Shown: positions 33,670 through 46,519, counted from the stretch's first letter. The stretch is DNA of 64,000 bases from Chytridium lagenaria (GCA_025449115.1 JAHLKC010000013.1:380023-444022), one strand, 5' to 3'. The notes: generated by a model not told the origin, from the sequence alone. Numbers and translations are program-made.

Positions 33670-34038
33670 TTAATGCTCCACATGGGTTATGAACCACTTC
33701 TTGCGGGGAAACTCAGCACGTACCACGGAATCATACTCATCTGAAGTACTAATATGGGGCCAAGGATACAGTATTACCAACACATGAATATCTGGTAGAA
33801 CTAAATCAGCGTTTTTTTTATAAACTCTCCTATTTGATATATATAACCACTTTGGGTTATCGCGTATCAATGAAGAAGGCATTGAAACATAATTGATCAA
33901 AATTAAAAGCGTTATGCGTGAAAAAAGATATATTTTCCATGTTTTTAAAGTAGAGCTAGCTGCGGTATCGAGCCATCTATTTCCATAAAAGCGATTTTTT
34001 TCCGTAAACGAGATATCTATTTCATCTATACAACACAC
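33670..34038 (-). CDS. Hypothetical ORF with one hydrophobic segment
   Basis: A 122-codon ATG-to-stop minus frame that overlaps the last 13 bases of the glycosyltransferase gene upstream. It has one hydrophobic stretch (LFSRITLLILINYVSM) and an Asn/Tyr-rich remainder with no recognised motif. Could be a separate small gene or chance; AT content is close to that of nearby spacer. Confidence 0.25.
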   Translation of the reverse strand: MCCIDEIDISFTEKNRFYGNRWLDTAASSTLKTWKIYLFSRITLLILINYVSMPSSLIRDNPKWLYISNRRVYKKNADLVLPDIHVLVILYPWPHISTSDEYDSVVRAEFPRKKWFITHVEH

Positions 34039-35676
34039 TTCCCATTTTTAATCTTCCACATCCCCATTTTCTCAAATACCCATGTCTTGTTATCCGTAAA
34101 GACCCAAGGTCGTCCAACAGGCTTTATTGCTGAAAGAAAGTCAACGAATATGAAAAAAGGAATCAAAACCGCCTCGAATATATAACATAAAAATGTTTGC
34201 AATCAAAGACAGCAATAAAACAAAAAACAAACGAGGAAAAACTTACCATCTACCCAATAATTCGGATGATACATCACCTCCCTCTCCCCTCTCCCCCACC
34301 CTTCATCCACCATTTCATCCCACCCCCTCCCCACATCCCCAGGTCCCCTCCACCAAGGCATAGCATTAGCATACCCCATCTGTCCCAGCACTCTAACCCT
34401 AATCGGATCCACCTGTCCCTTTAAAGCACCCCTCCTCTCCAATCCACTTGGCAGCGGATCCACAAGGACAGACGGGAAATAGTGATTCAAAAGTTGATCC
34501 ATCCCCCATTGATCGTTGATCCGGAAATCACGGAGCGATCGGTAAAGACGCGAGGTTCGAGGATTGGAACGGGAGAAAAAAAATCCACCGCATATACGTG
34601 GGATCTGAGGTTGACCTTCATAAGGGTCGGAGAGGAGGTGATATGGCTTTCTCGCGTCAGTGCTATACACCTATATGTATGTTAATATAAGCAAAACAAA
34701 ATCACTCTCACGGCGTGCTTATACCTAAGAACAAGGATGAACGAAACTACTTACAATATCCGGCAAATCTTTGTAAAACTCAGTCATATTCATTGTAACG
34801 GGATCCCCAAACCCATCCGCCCGTTTCCGTCCCTTCACATCCTTTACCCCAAAAGGTAGATTTAAATCTACAAATGGATCATCCAAGAAAAACACATCCG
34901 CATCACTAAACAGAAAATTGATCCCAATATCATCCAACAATCGAACATAAAACTAAACAAAACGTCTTATTAGTTTTTTTTCACACACACATAAAACAAT
35001 AAATATATTACAAACCTCCCTCCTCATCCCCATTATCGCAAAATAGTCCGCTGTTTTCACTGTCCCCGACGTGAAATACGGGGACGCCGTATGAGACGCA
35101 TCAAAATAAACCCCTAAAGGTGCTTTCCACTGAAACTGCTTTATCTGCTCCTCCGTCCTTCCATTTAAATCCACCCACCGTCCCTCCACAATCTCCTTCC
35201 TCCACTCCCCCAACGCCTTTGCAGCACCCTCATCCAACGCCCACACCACCATTCGATTTAGTAACCCCGGTGACGTGTTGATGAGAGAGCATATCATGTT
35301 TTTAACGAAAGGGAGCGTGGCGGTGTTTGGTGGATGTTACGAACAGTGTTTCGCGAGCGTCGAGACGGGATTGGAACCAGTGGCGTTCTTCTGCAATGGA
35401 TGTTTTGGTGGTACGGTTGAAGAGGAACGGGGGAAGAGTGGAGTCTGTCGTTGGGGGTGGGAGTATGGGTGGGGTTGTCATGTAGTTGTTCAGGTGGAAC
35501 AGGAGGGTAAGGAATAGGAGAAGAATCAGGAGGAGGGTGGATCGTGTGCGGCGAAATAGTGGATGGATTCCGGATGTAAATAGTCTTTTTGAACGTTTTA
35601 TGATGTGTGTGAAAATGACTTGATGACGGGATGATGAGTTTACGGTGGTCATGGGCAGCCTTGTTGAGCCGTCCAT
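34026..35676 (-). CDS. Type II membrane glycosyltransferase (nucleotide-diphospho-sugar transferase, DxD)
   Basis: Start at 35676. Residues 45-65 form a signal anchor (STLLLILLLFLTLLFHLN) placing the catalytic domain in the Golgi lumen. Catalytic pieces: MICSLINTSPGLLNRMVVWA (35290), FLFSDADVFFLDDPF with the DxD metal/sugar-nucleotide motif (about 34880), ICGGFFFSRSNPRTSRLYRS and NDQWGMDQLLNHYFP (about 34590-34500), MYHPNYWVDG (34270), and a last exon ending ...MGMWKIKNGKCVV at 34026. This order is that of the PF03407 nucleotide-diphospho-sugar transferase family (plant and fungal GT77-like enzymes). Introns are about 34170-34245, 34672-34750 and 34955-35018. One frame change at an A3 run near 35319. 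Acceptor and sugar are unknown. Confidence 0.8.
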
Positions 35677-36046
35677 GTTGTGGTAAAGTTTTGCTATCCG
35701 AAAAGCCCGAACGGTGGAGTTGCTTTAACAGAAGGAATCAACGGGGTCAAGCAATCCTTATAGATGTTGCTATTTGATCGACTTCTGATCGTCTTTCCCT
35801 CTTTACCGTCACTGGCCCTTACAGTTCCTTGGTGCTGTGTATTTTGAAGCGGGTTTGTCAGATTCAAGTCACTTCGAATGTTTGTTTTTGCAATGGTGTT
35901 TGACGACACATCTGTTAAAGTGCATGGTTTAAACCTTACACGTATTTTAATTTCACTAATATCAAGTAATCGCTTTTAATATTTGCATTTAGTTCTCCAT
36001 GTTTTTGTTATTTTCCCTTTTATCTTTTAACTCAATAACAAGTGAT

Positions 36047-37806
36047 TCAGGAGGTTGGAATGCGAGAGAATTGGTCAGGACAAACGAGCTGTGTGTGAGG
36101 GAGGAGATCTCTTGATTTCTTTTCGTACGGAAGAAAAAGATTGTTCCTATTCAAAGGGCTGTTGTTAGATAAAAAAAAAAACTCCCCATAACATTTGATA
36201 TTCTACATACCAAACCCCACCAGCCATAATTTCATGACTTTGCGTCGAAGGGTGGAAACAGTCAATATCTGATAGATAAGACAAATTCCAGCCACGAATC
36301 TGAACTCCCGAGAACAGCGGATCCACAAGAACCGCGAAAGAAGGGTCAGGTGTGCGAGGTGGGAATATAGAATTGCGAGGACTATAGTCGATGCGTATCA
36401 GCTCAAGGCGCTTGTTGTATTCTTGAACAAGAAGATCCATTCTTAAATAATTTAGCAAAACGTTATTGTTCTGCAAATGGTCATACCTGTTTCTCATAAT
36501 AGCGCCAGCTTCTCCGGGTAAAAAATGCACACGAGCTTTTAAAAAAAAAAAGTTAAGTTAATTATTAAGTAGAAAGCAAAACAATTATGCAAAGAAGAAT
36601 CCCCTACCACTCATACACTAAACCAGAGGATCGCACAAGATTACACCAAGGATCTTTATTGGTGATATCCCAGACCTTAACATGCGTTTAATTTTTTGTG
36701 TAATTATAAAGAAAGCACTTACTTGGGATACGTTAAATTGCATCAAGATCTAACGTTACGGTGAAATAAGTCAGTAAACTACGTTTCTTAAGAGGAAAGC
36801 TATAACTATAGAAAAAATCACCCACATTTACAATAACTCGCGGCACCCTCCTACGAATATCTTCGAGAAGATACCGCATTTCAGCCTCATAAACATCAGG
36901 TGATAGAAAGGTTCGATTCGCGATAGTCGAGCACCCAGCGCAAACGTCATTACTTCCAATAAATATGTTAAGAATCTGGCGTAATCAGAAGTTGCTATAC
37001 GTATTAAACCACATACCTTAAAGTCATTCTCAAAATCAATTTCGGGTGCGGTGTTCATCCTATGAATAACATAATCTATTTCATTGCGTTAACATACGGT
37101 AGATACGGCGTTTAATTAAAACTAACCAAGCTGCCTGCCAATATTCGACACCAAAGACCCAGATTGCGCTCCATTCAAGTTATCACTTTGCCAATGCGAA
37201 TACGGAAGGCATAATATTCCATAACTATATGAAGAATGTCAATAAATGATTGAAGCTTCGTAATTATCACCAGAATTCTGCTAAATGGTCTCCAAAGCTC
37301 GCCCCATAGGCATAAGGGTTGAAATATCGGACATAATTCGCAACAGTACTATATCCAGCATCCCCACCCATCAAAAACGAAAGCTTTGTACGTTAACATT
37401 TCAATACAAAAGTGAATCCCCTACTCCTCGATTCTCATCCGTGTTCTGCTTTTCGACAATCTCACCTGGCCTCGTCAGACCTTTTGCACCAAACGCGGCT
37501 GTGATGCTGTATAAACATTAGGCTGTTTCTGTGCTTTGAATGGTCAAACCTGTCTCCGAGTGAGGCCACGACATTGATTTCGTCAATACGCAAGTCATGC
37601 ACAGAAGTGGGTGCTTTCGGTCTCCGCTTCAGTCTTGGACATTCGCTGATATTATCCACCCATCTTGATGCTCCACTTACATCGTCGAGCAAGGGTTGTT
37701 GCTGCAAGTGACGATGTTGAAGTTCAGGGGGGTATGTAAGGACGCCCGGAGTGATTAAGGCGACGACGGCGGCGATGATGAGATGTAAGCGCCACATACA
37801 CATCAC
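36047..37806 (-). CDS. Secreted phospholipase B-like GDSL/SGNH hydrolase
   Basis: N-terminal signal peptide (MWRLHLIIAAVVALITPGVL). SGNH block I appears as VASLGDS|ITAAFGAKG across an intron at about 37501-37550 (GTTTGACC...TACAG), giving the catalytic Ser in GDS. The block with MGGDAGYST follows, then block III IFIGSNDVCAGC (Asn of the oxyanion hole, about 36950). Block V is DCFHPSTQSHEIMA near 36240 with catalytic Asp and His. The last exon (about 36047-36160) ends with a CPDQF Cys motif and TGA. This set and order match phospholipase B1-type lipases of the SGNH superfamily, which hydrolyse acyl chains of phospholipids at membranes or outside the cell. At least six introns break the gene; middle exon borders (36540-36820, 37080-37260) are approximate. 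Confidence 0.85.
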
Positions 37807-37999
37807 ATGGTTCTCAAAATATTATAATTCCTATGATGATCAACCTATTCTGACAACCAGTCATGAAATGTCACCACCGTCAGAATGGATTACTTAAGTG
37901 GTCGAGCTATGACAATCGCTTTCGAATGTTATAAGGTATGACTTTCTAGACATTGTTTAAAGTGTACATGGTTTTGACCAAATTGATAGCAGCACCCAT

Positions 38000-38560
38000 T
38001 AATTCTGGGAAAAACATTTGCTGAAAGCTGGCATCGATGATCGAATTTCCAACCTGAGTTTAATATCAAAGAGGTAACCATTTCCCAAGTTTTACTGTCT
38101 CTCTAACTTTTTTGCGTTTCGGAACATCTAGGAACAGCTGGGAGTAATTGGCGGAAAAGCGTTTTGCGTTATCCGTCAAAACATAAACGAGATATTTGCG
38201 AAGAATAACGCCGAAGTTTCTCAATGCGCATGTATTGCGTGGAAGATACAGTCATCCGAGGACGGTGCTTTTATCCATCGACAAATTTAAACGGGCTATA
38301 AGATGTCTGAGTTACTACAAAAGGAGAAGCTGGAATTGGGGATCTTGGAAACCAACCTGTAAGAATAATGACGTGTTTAGATGGCTTCTCAATAGTCTAA
38401 TGCGGAGATTCTTAGGTTCTGCGAAGAAGCCAGTAAACTTTCGACGCTTCGAAGGCAAGTCCTGCTAAATTTCTTTATCTAATCTCTTCAGGTTTAGATG
38501 TTAAGCTCCTATCAATAGTATTTGCCGCCACACGCACAACCTCCATGGAACACATTTTTA
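38000..38560 (+). CDS. Possible small gene, unknown function
   Basis: After a CATCTAG acceptor, 38132-38287 encodes a protein-like stretch (QLGVIGGKAFCVIRQNINEI) ending in TAA; the same frame resumes with MSELLQKEKLELGILETNL (ATG 38303) and continues across a phase-matched intron (38359-38415) into a coiled-coil-like LFCEEASKLSTLRR. The single TAA lies in an AAATTTAAA tract, so a base error could unite both parts. A GC donor-like GCAAGT follows at 38455. I do not recognise the protein. Confidence 0.3.
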
Positions 38561-39622
38561 ACCTTGACCAGCTCCAAGGTTTGATTAGTAACTCTTTCGT
38601 CACGCGAGGAGGTGCATCATCTCCTCTGCAAATGTCGAAATAAGCATTACCAGTTGTGCAGTTAACGCAAACTTAACCAGTTAAGGAATAACTTCACAAT
38701 GTGTGAGCCAGTGCTCACTGTTTCAGCTGCAGGTAAAACCTAAAGCCTTCTCATTTTTCTGACGTTATAAAATATTGATGGATGGTATCTATTTAGAATA
38801 AACGGAGGTCCGAGTCTACTGACCTCATGGACTAAACAATTCAGATTAAATTATTCCAAAAGACTCAAAAGACTCAACATTTATAAACTTCATAAACGTA
38901 TAGATTAACCTACAATGTTTATTTTGGAAAATTGTTTTGGCGAGTTATGAAGAACGACGGGTGAAGGATCATGAGGAATGAAAGGATCAAAGGCTGGAAA
39001 GCATAGTCCGGGACTAAAAGGTTGAAATGTAAATGGATGAAGGACTTGGATACTTGTCTTGTCACGACTTGGGAGAGTTTTTCAGCGAGGTGGAACTCTG
39101 TGAACTTTGATATCAGATCACGGTGAATTAAATATCATCAAAACCGCATATAAACACTATAGACCCAGTTTAATTACAATATAGTTCCGAGCAAAAAGGG
39201 GGAGAGGAAATATAGTGGAATTTTAGACGAATTTATGTCAAGTTTCCATACTTCGTTTACCTACCTATTAATAATAGATACTCTACATATGCATTTAAAT
39301 ACTAATAATTAAATTCATTATAAATATTCCATTAATAGATTTTTTTACATTCAATCAAGCATGTTACACGAATTCCATTGGTATTTAAAGTATCACAAAA
39401 AGAGACCCTTTTTTTTATCGAGATTTTTATTTATTTATTTTTTTGTTTATTATTTATTTACAATTACCCCTGTAGCGAAGCACCATTCATTCACATTCAA
39501 TTTATATTCTGGTACCTGGTCTCACTCGAGTCCGTCATCTGCACCAAACGAATAACAAAAATCCCATTGCACACTCTCCCTCCCTCCCTAGGTTTTTACG
39601 CTTTCTTATTATAATTTGGAGA
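38561..39622. other. AT-rich intergenic region
   Basis: About 1.06 kb with no supported gene; AT-rich from 39120 on, with TTTATTTATTT tracts near 39420. Promoter of the MFS gene lies at its right end. Confidence 0.55.
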
Positions 39623-41703
39623 ATGAAAGGGTCGTTCAGGATGCCCTGCAAGGCACTTTGATACTCATCTTGTCAGATCAGATGAGCAAGTTGAGAGGGA
39701 GCGATGGCTTATCCCAGGTGTCATTCCCTTCTCACGATGGGTGCTCTTCCCTGCTGCTGTCATGATTCAGGTAATTATACTCTTCACTTCCAAGCAATCC
39801 TATCCTTTTACTGTCTCACACTTCTGTAGTTGTGTTGCGGCTCTCTCTACGCCTGGTCTGGTTTCAATTCTCCCATCGAGACTGCTCTGTACGGTCCTAA
39901 CGGTCTAGTCGACCGTGGTATGGCCGTCAACACTTTTTACATTGCTGTCGCCGTCTTTGGGTGTAACCGCTGCTTTCCTCGGTCCATGGCTGGAAAGGAA
40001 TGGGCCTTTCCGTGGTGCTATTCTCGGTGCAAGCATGTTCTTTTTCGGAAACCTTCTCACCGCCCTGGGTGTTCATTTTAAGCAGATCTCTATCATATGT
40101 GAGTAGTGGGTTGACTTTGACGAAACTAAGGGCGGGTCTGCGTTATGAGCTCTACCCATCCCATCCATAGCGCTGCTTCTTAAACCTATCTTCCACTCTA
40201 CCTACTTTACCACTCAAACCTTCTCTGCTACCTATTTAGAGACATATGTCATTTCGGTCATCAAACCACTACAACGCCACCACCTCTTTTTTCCCTAATA
40301 TTAACAATCCTCTTCCTTATTTACAGATATTGGCTACGGTTTGTTTGCCGGTGCTGGTTTAGGCGTCGCTTATATCTCCCCCGTCTCGCCTCTCCAAAAG
40401 TGGTTTCCCGAGATTCGCGGACTTGCTGCTGGTGCCGCCGTGTGTGGTTTCGGCGGTGGTTCTATTATTGCCCCTTACACGCAAAAGGCGCTCATTGGAC
40501 CTGACTTCGCGAAACTTGGTGATGCTGGAAAGAACCTTGGGGTACCGCTGACCTTTGTGATTCTGGGATCTGTTTACTTTGTCATCATGGCGACGTGTGC
40601 TCTAGCTTTAAGGATGCCTCCTCCTGGGTATGTTATTTAGTTATTACTTTTGAAGCTTTTGGCCAGCCCTTTTAATTTTTGATTTGTGTTAAGGTACTCT
40701 GTCAAGGGCATCACAATTGAGACGATCCGCGGTGCAGAGAGCGAGTCGTTTAAAACATCCACCGCTCCCACCTCTACTCCTCTGGCCAACGACACATCCA
40801 CCACCACCCTCAACACCCTTGCAGCCCGTGTTGACGACAGTCTTACTCCCTCCATCCCCAAAGATGTTACCACCACGGCCGACATCCCCATCCCAACCCC
40901 TACCCACAAACCGGAAACGACCACTCTGAGATCGAAGATCCCTCCCCCTCAGCCCTCACCTCCCTCTTTTCCATGACCCTCTGGGAATCTCTTACCTCCC
41001 TCGAATACGCACTGATGTACACCATGTTCTTTGGGCGCCCAAATTACGGGTCTCCTGATCATCTCCAAGATCCAACAAATCGCTGTGACACAGATGGGGA
41101 AGACAGTGGATGAAGGCGCGTTAGTTAACTCTTTACTCGGTGGTGCCAATCTGTTGGGTCGTCTCGTTCTTCCCGTTCTGTCAGATCTCGCAGGAACGCG
41201 CAAGGCCTTCTTTTGCGCGTCTCTAGCTGTACAGGGGATCATGTTAGGGTTCCTCCCCACCATTATCTGGAACCAATCTTACTGGGCTTTCCTCTTTGCC
41301 GTTAACGTGATTGCCTTTTTCTATGGTGCCGGTTTTGGCATGATCCCCGCTTTCCTGGCTGATCAATTTGGCAGTCGCAATGTGGGTGCGACTCACGGAG
41401 TTATTTTAACCGCGTGGTCCATTGCAGGAGTCTGTGGAGGGTTGACCTTCACCTCTGTCTATAATTCTGAGCTTAAAAAAGTCTATGACGCCACCACCAA
41501 GATATACACACCAACGTCAGCGAAAATTTCATGTGTACGACATCAACTTCAAATGGATTCTCGTGTTTGTTGTCGTTGGATTCTTTTTGGCGTGTCTTGT
41601 GCCGACACATTTGAGGGAACGGAGGTTGCCACTTGTTGAAGGGGAGAAGGCACGTTGGATGAGGTTTAGGGTTGGGAAAAAGGGACGCATGGGAGAATCG
41701 TGA
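39623..41703 (+). CDS. MFS transporter, oxalate/formate-antiporter-like
   Basis: Twelve-helix carrier. N-terminal [20 protein letters not shown] followed by [16 protein letters not shown] matches the first helix region of OFA-type MFS proteins (RWxxPxAxxxxxxxGxxYAWS). Further segments: [120 protein letters not shown] and last helix [20 protein letters not shown]. Introns: 39770-39829, about 40100-40326, about 40630-40693. Frame breaks: GGG near 39959, near 40905-40925, GGG near 41030, and near 41515; each restores a conserved transporter motif. Likely a plasma-membrane monocarboxylate/oxalate carrier by family; substrate not determinable. The first exon is unclear; ATG at 39623 is a candidate. 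Confidence 0.72.
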
Positions 41704-42491
41704 ATGGTAAGGTTGTGATGGTGACGAAGGAGGAGGAGGATAGGAGTGGGAGGGATATGTGGCGGAAAGGGTGAGGAGGTGACCGGGGAGGAGTATGTTG
41801 ATGTGGAGGGAAGAAGGTTTAAATACTCCCCTTTTCTGTTTTTGCCATGCGATTCTGGAATGTCGTATGCATACCATCTTGACCCGCGCGTGTTTATGCA
41901 TTCAATATGCTTTTTTATGATTGTCACTTATTCATTATGAAAATGTTTATAAAAATTCAAGTGCGGTTATATACGTGATGTATTTATATTTTTTCCTTAC
42001 TGATTCCTAATTGCATGAAACTTACCCATCACTCATTTCATCCGTCCATAACAAAATGCCTCTGTTGTTTCCTATTGTTTTCTGGTGCCATCCTTGCATG
42101 CTCGTGTATTGAGAAAAATACTCTACAAAGTGTATAAGGAAGCGCGTCTCTAACTCTGAGCCTGGCATGCTGAATCTCGAGTGAAGACAATAATGCCGAG
42201 ATGAATTGTATTATATGTTTAGAGTTTATAATACAGAGAGTGACAAAGTGGGAATATTAAAACGCGCGATCAGTTTAGGACACGGTTAAAGTGTTGGTAT
42301 TCCTATCCGTGTGGTGGCATCATCCAGCATCGCCTCTATTTAGTCCTAACTTACGTTATCCGCCAGACGCAGGCGTCACCTACAACTACAGAGTTTCAGA
42401 TGCTGGCCAGGGACACACCTTTCCTCTGCCGGAGATGGTTGAAATCGTACAAGCAAGGTTTATTAATGACTTGCAAGAGTCTAATGGTAAT
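41704..42491. other. Spacer left of the retrotransposon
   Basis: Mostly non-coding. The last 200 bases (42292-42491) are open in one plus frame (RYPPDAGVTYNYRVSDAGQG, LPEMVEIVQARFINDLQESN) and run straight into the LTR at 42492, so this may be an exon or element fragment cut by the insertion. Confidence 0.4.
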
Positions 42492-43423
42492 TGTGAAGTT
42501 CTCTCTAGTGGCCTCCTCTGCTCAGCCTTGACATACAGAGGTAGAGAACCACATTGTAGGTGACAATACTAACTCCCTGGATGTACTCCAGAGTCGAGAA
42601 TAAAGCCCTACTCATCCGTTAAGGATGCAAGGATTTGGTGTGCTGTGGTTTGTGTTTCGTTCTGATCGTTAGTAGAAGGGGGAAAATGAAGGGAAATGCC
42701 TCATAACTAGGTCCAAAGTGACGAGGGGAAAGGGTTCTACGAGAAGGGATTCCATCCCGCTCCAAGGAATGTGTCAGGTCTCTGTTACTGCTCCTTATAA
42801 CCGTTTTAACGTGTTGTTTCTATTGTCTCATCCATCCACGGGCTTCTTATGTGCCGCTACTCCCACTCCAAACATCGGGATGGCATATGTCGTCAACAAT
42901 ATAGCAACAGACGTGGTTCTCCGACCAGACCCTCGAAGGAATCATGCAAATAAGGCGTATTTCTACTGCTCATACCTTCTTAGAAGTTCATCTTGGTCTG
43001 GGTTGCGGTCTCTCCCGGCGACGCCATCACCTGAGCACCCGCTGGCAACATTCAATACACTATAGATAATAAAAGGGGTTGGTGAAAGCTCAGCCAGAGG
43101 CTGGCCTGAAGCCAAGGGCCTTCTAGGTCTTTGGGGTGAACGTAAATCTATTCAACTTTCTACAAATAATAAAACAATACATAAAGGGGAATCAAATAAC
43201 AACAACAGGCATCTCGACCAACGTGGTAGCATGTCATAAGTTGGCATACCACGTCGACCGCCCTTCCTTCTATAAAAACCTCTCTCGTATCTATGGGGAA
43301 AAACTATGAAAAACCCCGAGAGGGAAAAGAATGGAACGGGAACAAGGAAATAAGGATAAGGGCACGACGTCTATATAAGCGACGCATTCATGCCTCTCGG
43401 TGAGGTTATCTTATAATCTCACA
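42492..43423 (-). repeat. 3' LTR of element 1
   Basis: Copy of the 932-bp terminal repeat, TG...CA ends on both strands. Contains TATATAAG at 43372-43379 on the plus strand. Differs from the other LTR by about ten substitutions or single-base indels (e.g. TTAAGGATG versus TTAAGGGATG). Confidence 0.95.
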
Positions 43424-43776
43424 TGCACCCACACTTGAGAACAAGGTCCTTCGTGAGTTTATAACGACACACATATAAGCATATCTTATATAGACTAGTA
43501 TAGTGTAGTGAATACAAAGTCTTCTAATGCTAAGGGTATGTCATCATCCTTAGCTTGTCCCTGTCTTCACGTGGAGAGACCAGTTCTAATGGATTCACGT
43601 CTGTGATCCTTATTATGGTTAAGGTATCATCACATAACCCTATCGTCAAGTTCACCTCTGGGTCTGGAACTATGACTTCTTCTGACGCAGTGCTGGACAA
43701 CTCTTGGAAGCCAGCATTATCACTTGCGTCTGTATAGCGAGTTTCTACTTTCTCGCGTTTAGGAATGCCATGTTTA

Positions 43777-44459
43777 TCAACATGGGCTATCGTTTAAAGA
43801 ACTCTTTAACATTTGTCTTGGCCACGCCATTCCAATATCTCTAACTATAGCAGTTGGAATCTCGCGTTCTAGTAACCAAGTGTTTGGTATGGGCCTTGAC
43901 CAAGCCATTTAACCTTATACTCATACTCTTTACCATTCTCAAGGGTATGATTTTCTAATCTTTCGACATAGAACTCTGGGTCATCATATTGACCTTCAGC
44001 AACGTCGCTATCAAATCTCTTGAAGAGTTCTCTATTCACGCCTTCAGCGACCTTCATTCTGGGTCGACGCTGAAGAACGGCGAACTTCTTCCAAAGCTCA
44101 ATCTCTTGAGCAAAGTCATCATCAACAACACCTTTAGCGGCTTTATCAGCACTATCCTTGGGTGGTATGATGTGATATGGTCGCAATCGAGCAGCATTAG
44201 CCTGCCTAGATAGTAACCGACCATCGGGCAACACTTCTACAACAGTGTATCTATTAAAGTCAGCAGACCTCGCGATGACGCGCATCGGACCAGACCAACG
44301 GAACTGGAACTTCTTAATCTGAGAGTCTTCACGACCCTGCTTGTCAGTCCTCAGAGGCATAGAAAACCATACTTGGTCTCCTATCTCAAATGCGTATCTA
44401 TCGATCTTCTTAAGAGATTTGGCTTTCTCCTTTCGCTGAAGTTCATCTAATAACAGCAA
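43777..44459 (-). CDS. Element 1 integrase C-terminus and chromodomain
   Basis: RYAFEIGDQVWFSMPLRTD and FRWSGPMRVIARSADFNRYT are the GPY/F-type C-terminal module of Ty3/Gypsy integrases. About 100 residues later comes a chromodomain: EFYVERLENHTLENGKEYEY, KVKWLGQ, then after one frame change NTWLLEREI and a stop at 43777. The aromatic residues YV, W and W expected in the methyl-lysine cage are present. Chromodomains direct integration to heterochromatin in chromoviruses. Confidence 0.8.
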
Positions 44460-44661
44460 AGCTCTAGCATAACTCAGTAATGCGGGTAACTCGTCAGCAT
44501 AATCTCTTATCTTCTGACGTTCATTTGCAAGATGCGCCTCAATGAGCTTCTCTTGTTTACTCTTCTTCTTTTTATTAGAAGAACTACTATCAATGGCTGC
44601 ATGTGCAGTCTCTAAGATTGTATCAACCAGTGTTCGACATCTTCTCTAGTCTGTATCAGAA

Positions 44662-46380
44662 CTAGGGATCCACAGAGGTGTGGGCAGTAACATAAGGATT
44701 GCTTAACAATCTTATAATATTGGAACCTGGTGAGAGTGCTACGCCATCGAAAATTTCAAACTTCTTAGGCTTCAAGATACAATGTTCACCTAGATAAACA
44801 CTCATAGTATCACGCTCCAAGTATGGGCGTTGAAATCTATACTGTGGTACATCAGTGATACCTCCTTTGTGAACAACGGTGACCCGCACACGTTGACGAG
44901 AGATATCCTTAGTAGAGGATGCTACAGAATTCCAAGAAGTGAAGAACATCATCTCGCCCGACGGGACGAGACTGATGAACTCAGGAAAGCTAGAATGATC
45001 AGCAGGGAAGGCGCCGTTAGGGTAACGTATACGGAACCTCTTGTAATCCTTAAAGTTCTCGTCATAAGGTTGAGGACTTACAACGTAAAACGCGTCTAAG
45101 TCATAACGCATAATGGTATCAGCCATAAGCTCATATAACCGTCTAGTGCTCTTTGCGGGCAAATCTAACGTGATTTTAGACAGCGCCGTTCCAATGTGGC
45201 ATAATACTGCACAAAGGTAATAGCGATCCGTGGGAATCGTATATGGGACGGCTGGTGGAAGAATGTCAATGGGAGTAGGCATGTCGGAAGGGTGTCGATA
45301 AGCGACACATTTACAAAGGGGATGGCACCCCTTCAGCAGTCCACGTTCGTGGATCAGGGTATCTTCAGCATAAACATCATCCGAGGAGATGTTAATTCCG
45401 AAACGCAAGTCTGCAGGCGTGATAGGATCACGACCAAACATCAACAGGAAAGGAGTCTCTCTCGTGGTGGATGCATTGTTGTCCTATATGCATAAAGGAT
45501 ATATGGTAAGACATTATCCCAATCGCGTGTGTTCGTTGATTAACATACGCGCGTATCATCTGACAAAGAGTCTTATTAGTCCTCTCAACGAGGCCATTAG
45601 CTTGAGGCCAATAGGGCATCGAGAAAGATTGTGACATCCCAAGTATAATGGCAACCTTGCGCATTAACTCACTCGGAAAGGGACTTCCGTTGTCAGAGTG
45701 CAATGAGACGGGAATACCAAATCTACAGAAGCACTGTTCAACGATAATCTTAGCGACGGTATTTGCTTCAATATCAGGTACAGCAAAGGCATCAGCCCAG
45801 CGTGTAAAGTAGTCGGTAAGAACAACTACATATTTATTTCCGTTGACGGATTGTTTCAAAGGACCAACAACATCATAGCGACGCGGTCCCAAGGCTTATC
45901 ACCAAGTGGAACTGGCTTTATAGCACCAGCTCTTTTCAAGTGGTCTTCGACTGTTGGCAAGTACAACACGAGTTAACGTGCGATACAAGTCCTTAGTGAC
46001 GGTAGGCCACCAGAAGCGCTCAAGCATCGTTGGTAACAACTTCTTAGCACCTAAGTGTCCTCCAGTCATAATGTCATTATGAACTTGCTCCATGGCTACA
46101 GAGTGTAAGCTACTTGGAACGCAAAGTGCTAATCGCACGGGAGAGCGACGAAGTAAATAGTTACTAACGTGGATAACTCGATACAATAGTTTATCTCTCA
46201 TAATTGTATGTTGGGCGTTTAATAATACGCCTTTCCTAAGATTATCGTCTTCAGGTAATGTTCCTATTTCTAGAAACTTAATGATATTTGCATAAGCAGG
46301 ATCATCTCGCTGATGCTTACAGAAATCTTCACTAGTCTTGTTAAATACCAAGACATCAGCTAGAGCGTCGTCGCGACGAG
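44662..46380 (-). CDS. Element 1 integrase and following unknown region
   Basis: Zinc-binding HHCC part at 46120-45950 (MEQVHNDIMTGGHLGAKKL, RFWWPTVTKDL, then CTCQQSK in a neighbouring frame). Catalytic core 45892-45428: VVLTDYFTRWADAF (first Asp), SLHSDNGSPFPSEL (second Asp), PQANGLVERTNKTL (Glu), so D, D35E is complete. The core ends MMFGRDPITPADLRF at 45444. The same frame runs on to 44662 through some 230 residues without a recognised fold (YYLCAVLCHIGTALSKITL; RFQRPYLERDTMSVYLGEHC). Frame breaks near 45960, 45890 and 45440. Integrase inserts the cDNA into the genome. Confidence 0.88.
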
Positions 46381-46519
46381 GCTTATCTTTCTTACTCTTA
46401 CGAGTACCTTTGGAGGAACCACTCCGTTCACGATCTACGTAGTAGAGTAGACTTCATAGTCCATTACTAGAGCAGGTAGCGTGAGCAGAGACTCATGTGA
46501 AGTAAAGAAGGAATCTCTT

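Noticed and set aside
42718..43065. ORFs inside the LTR (and the copy at 59168-59517)
   Set aside because: They lie wholly in the LTR, differ in length between copies because of indels, and show no domain.
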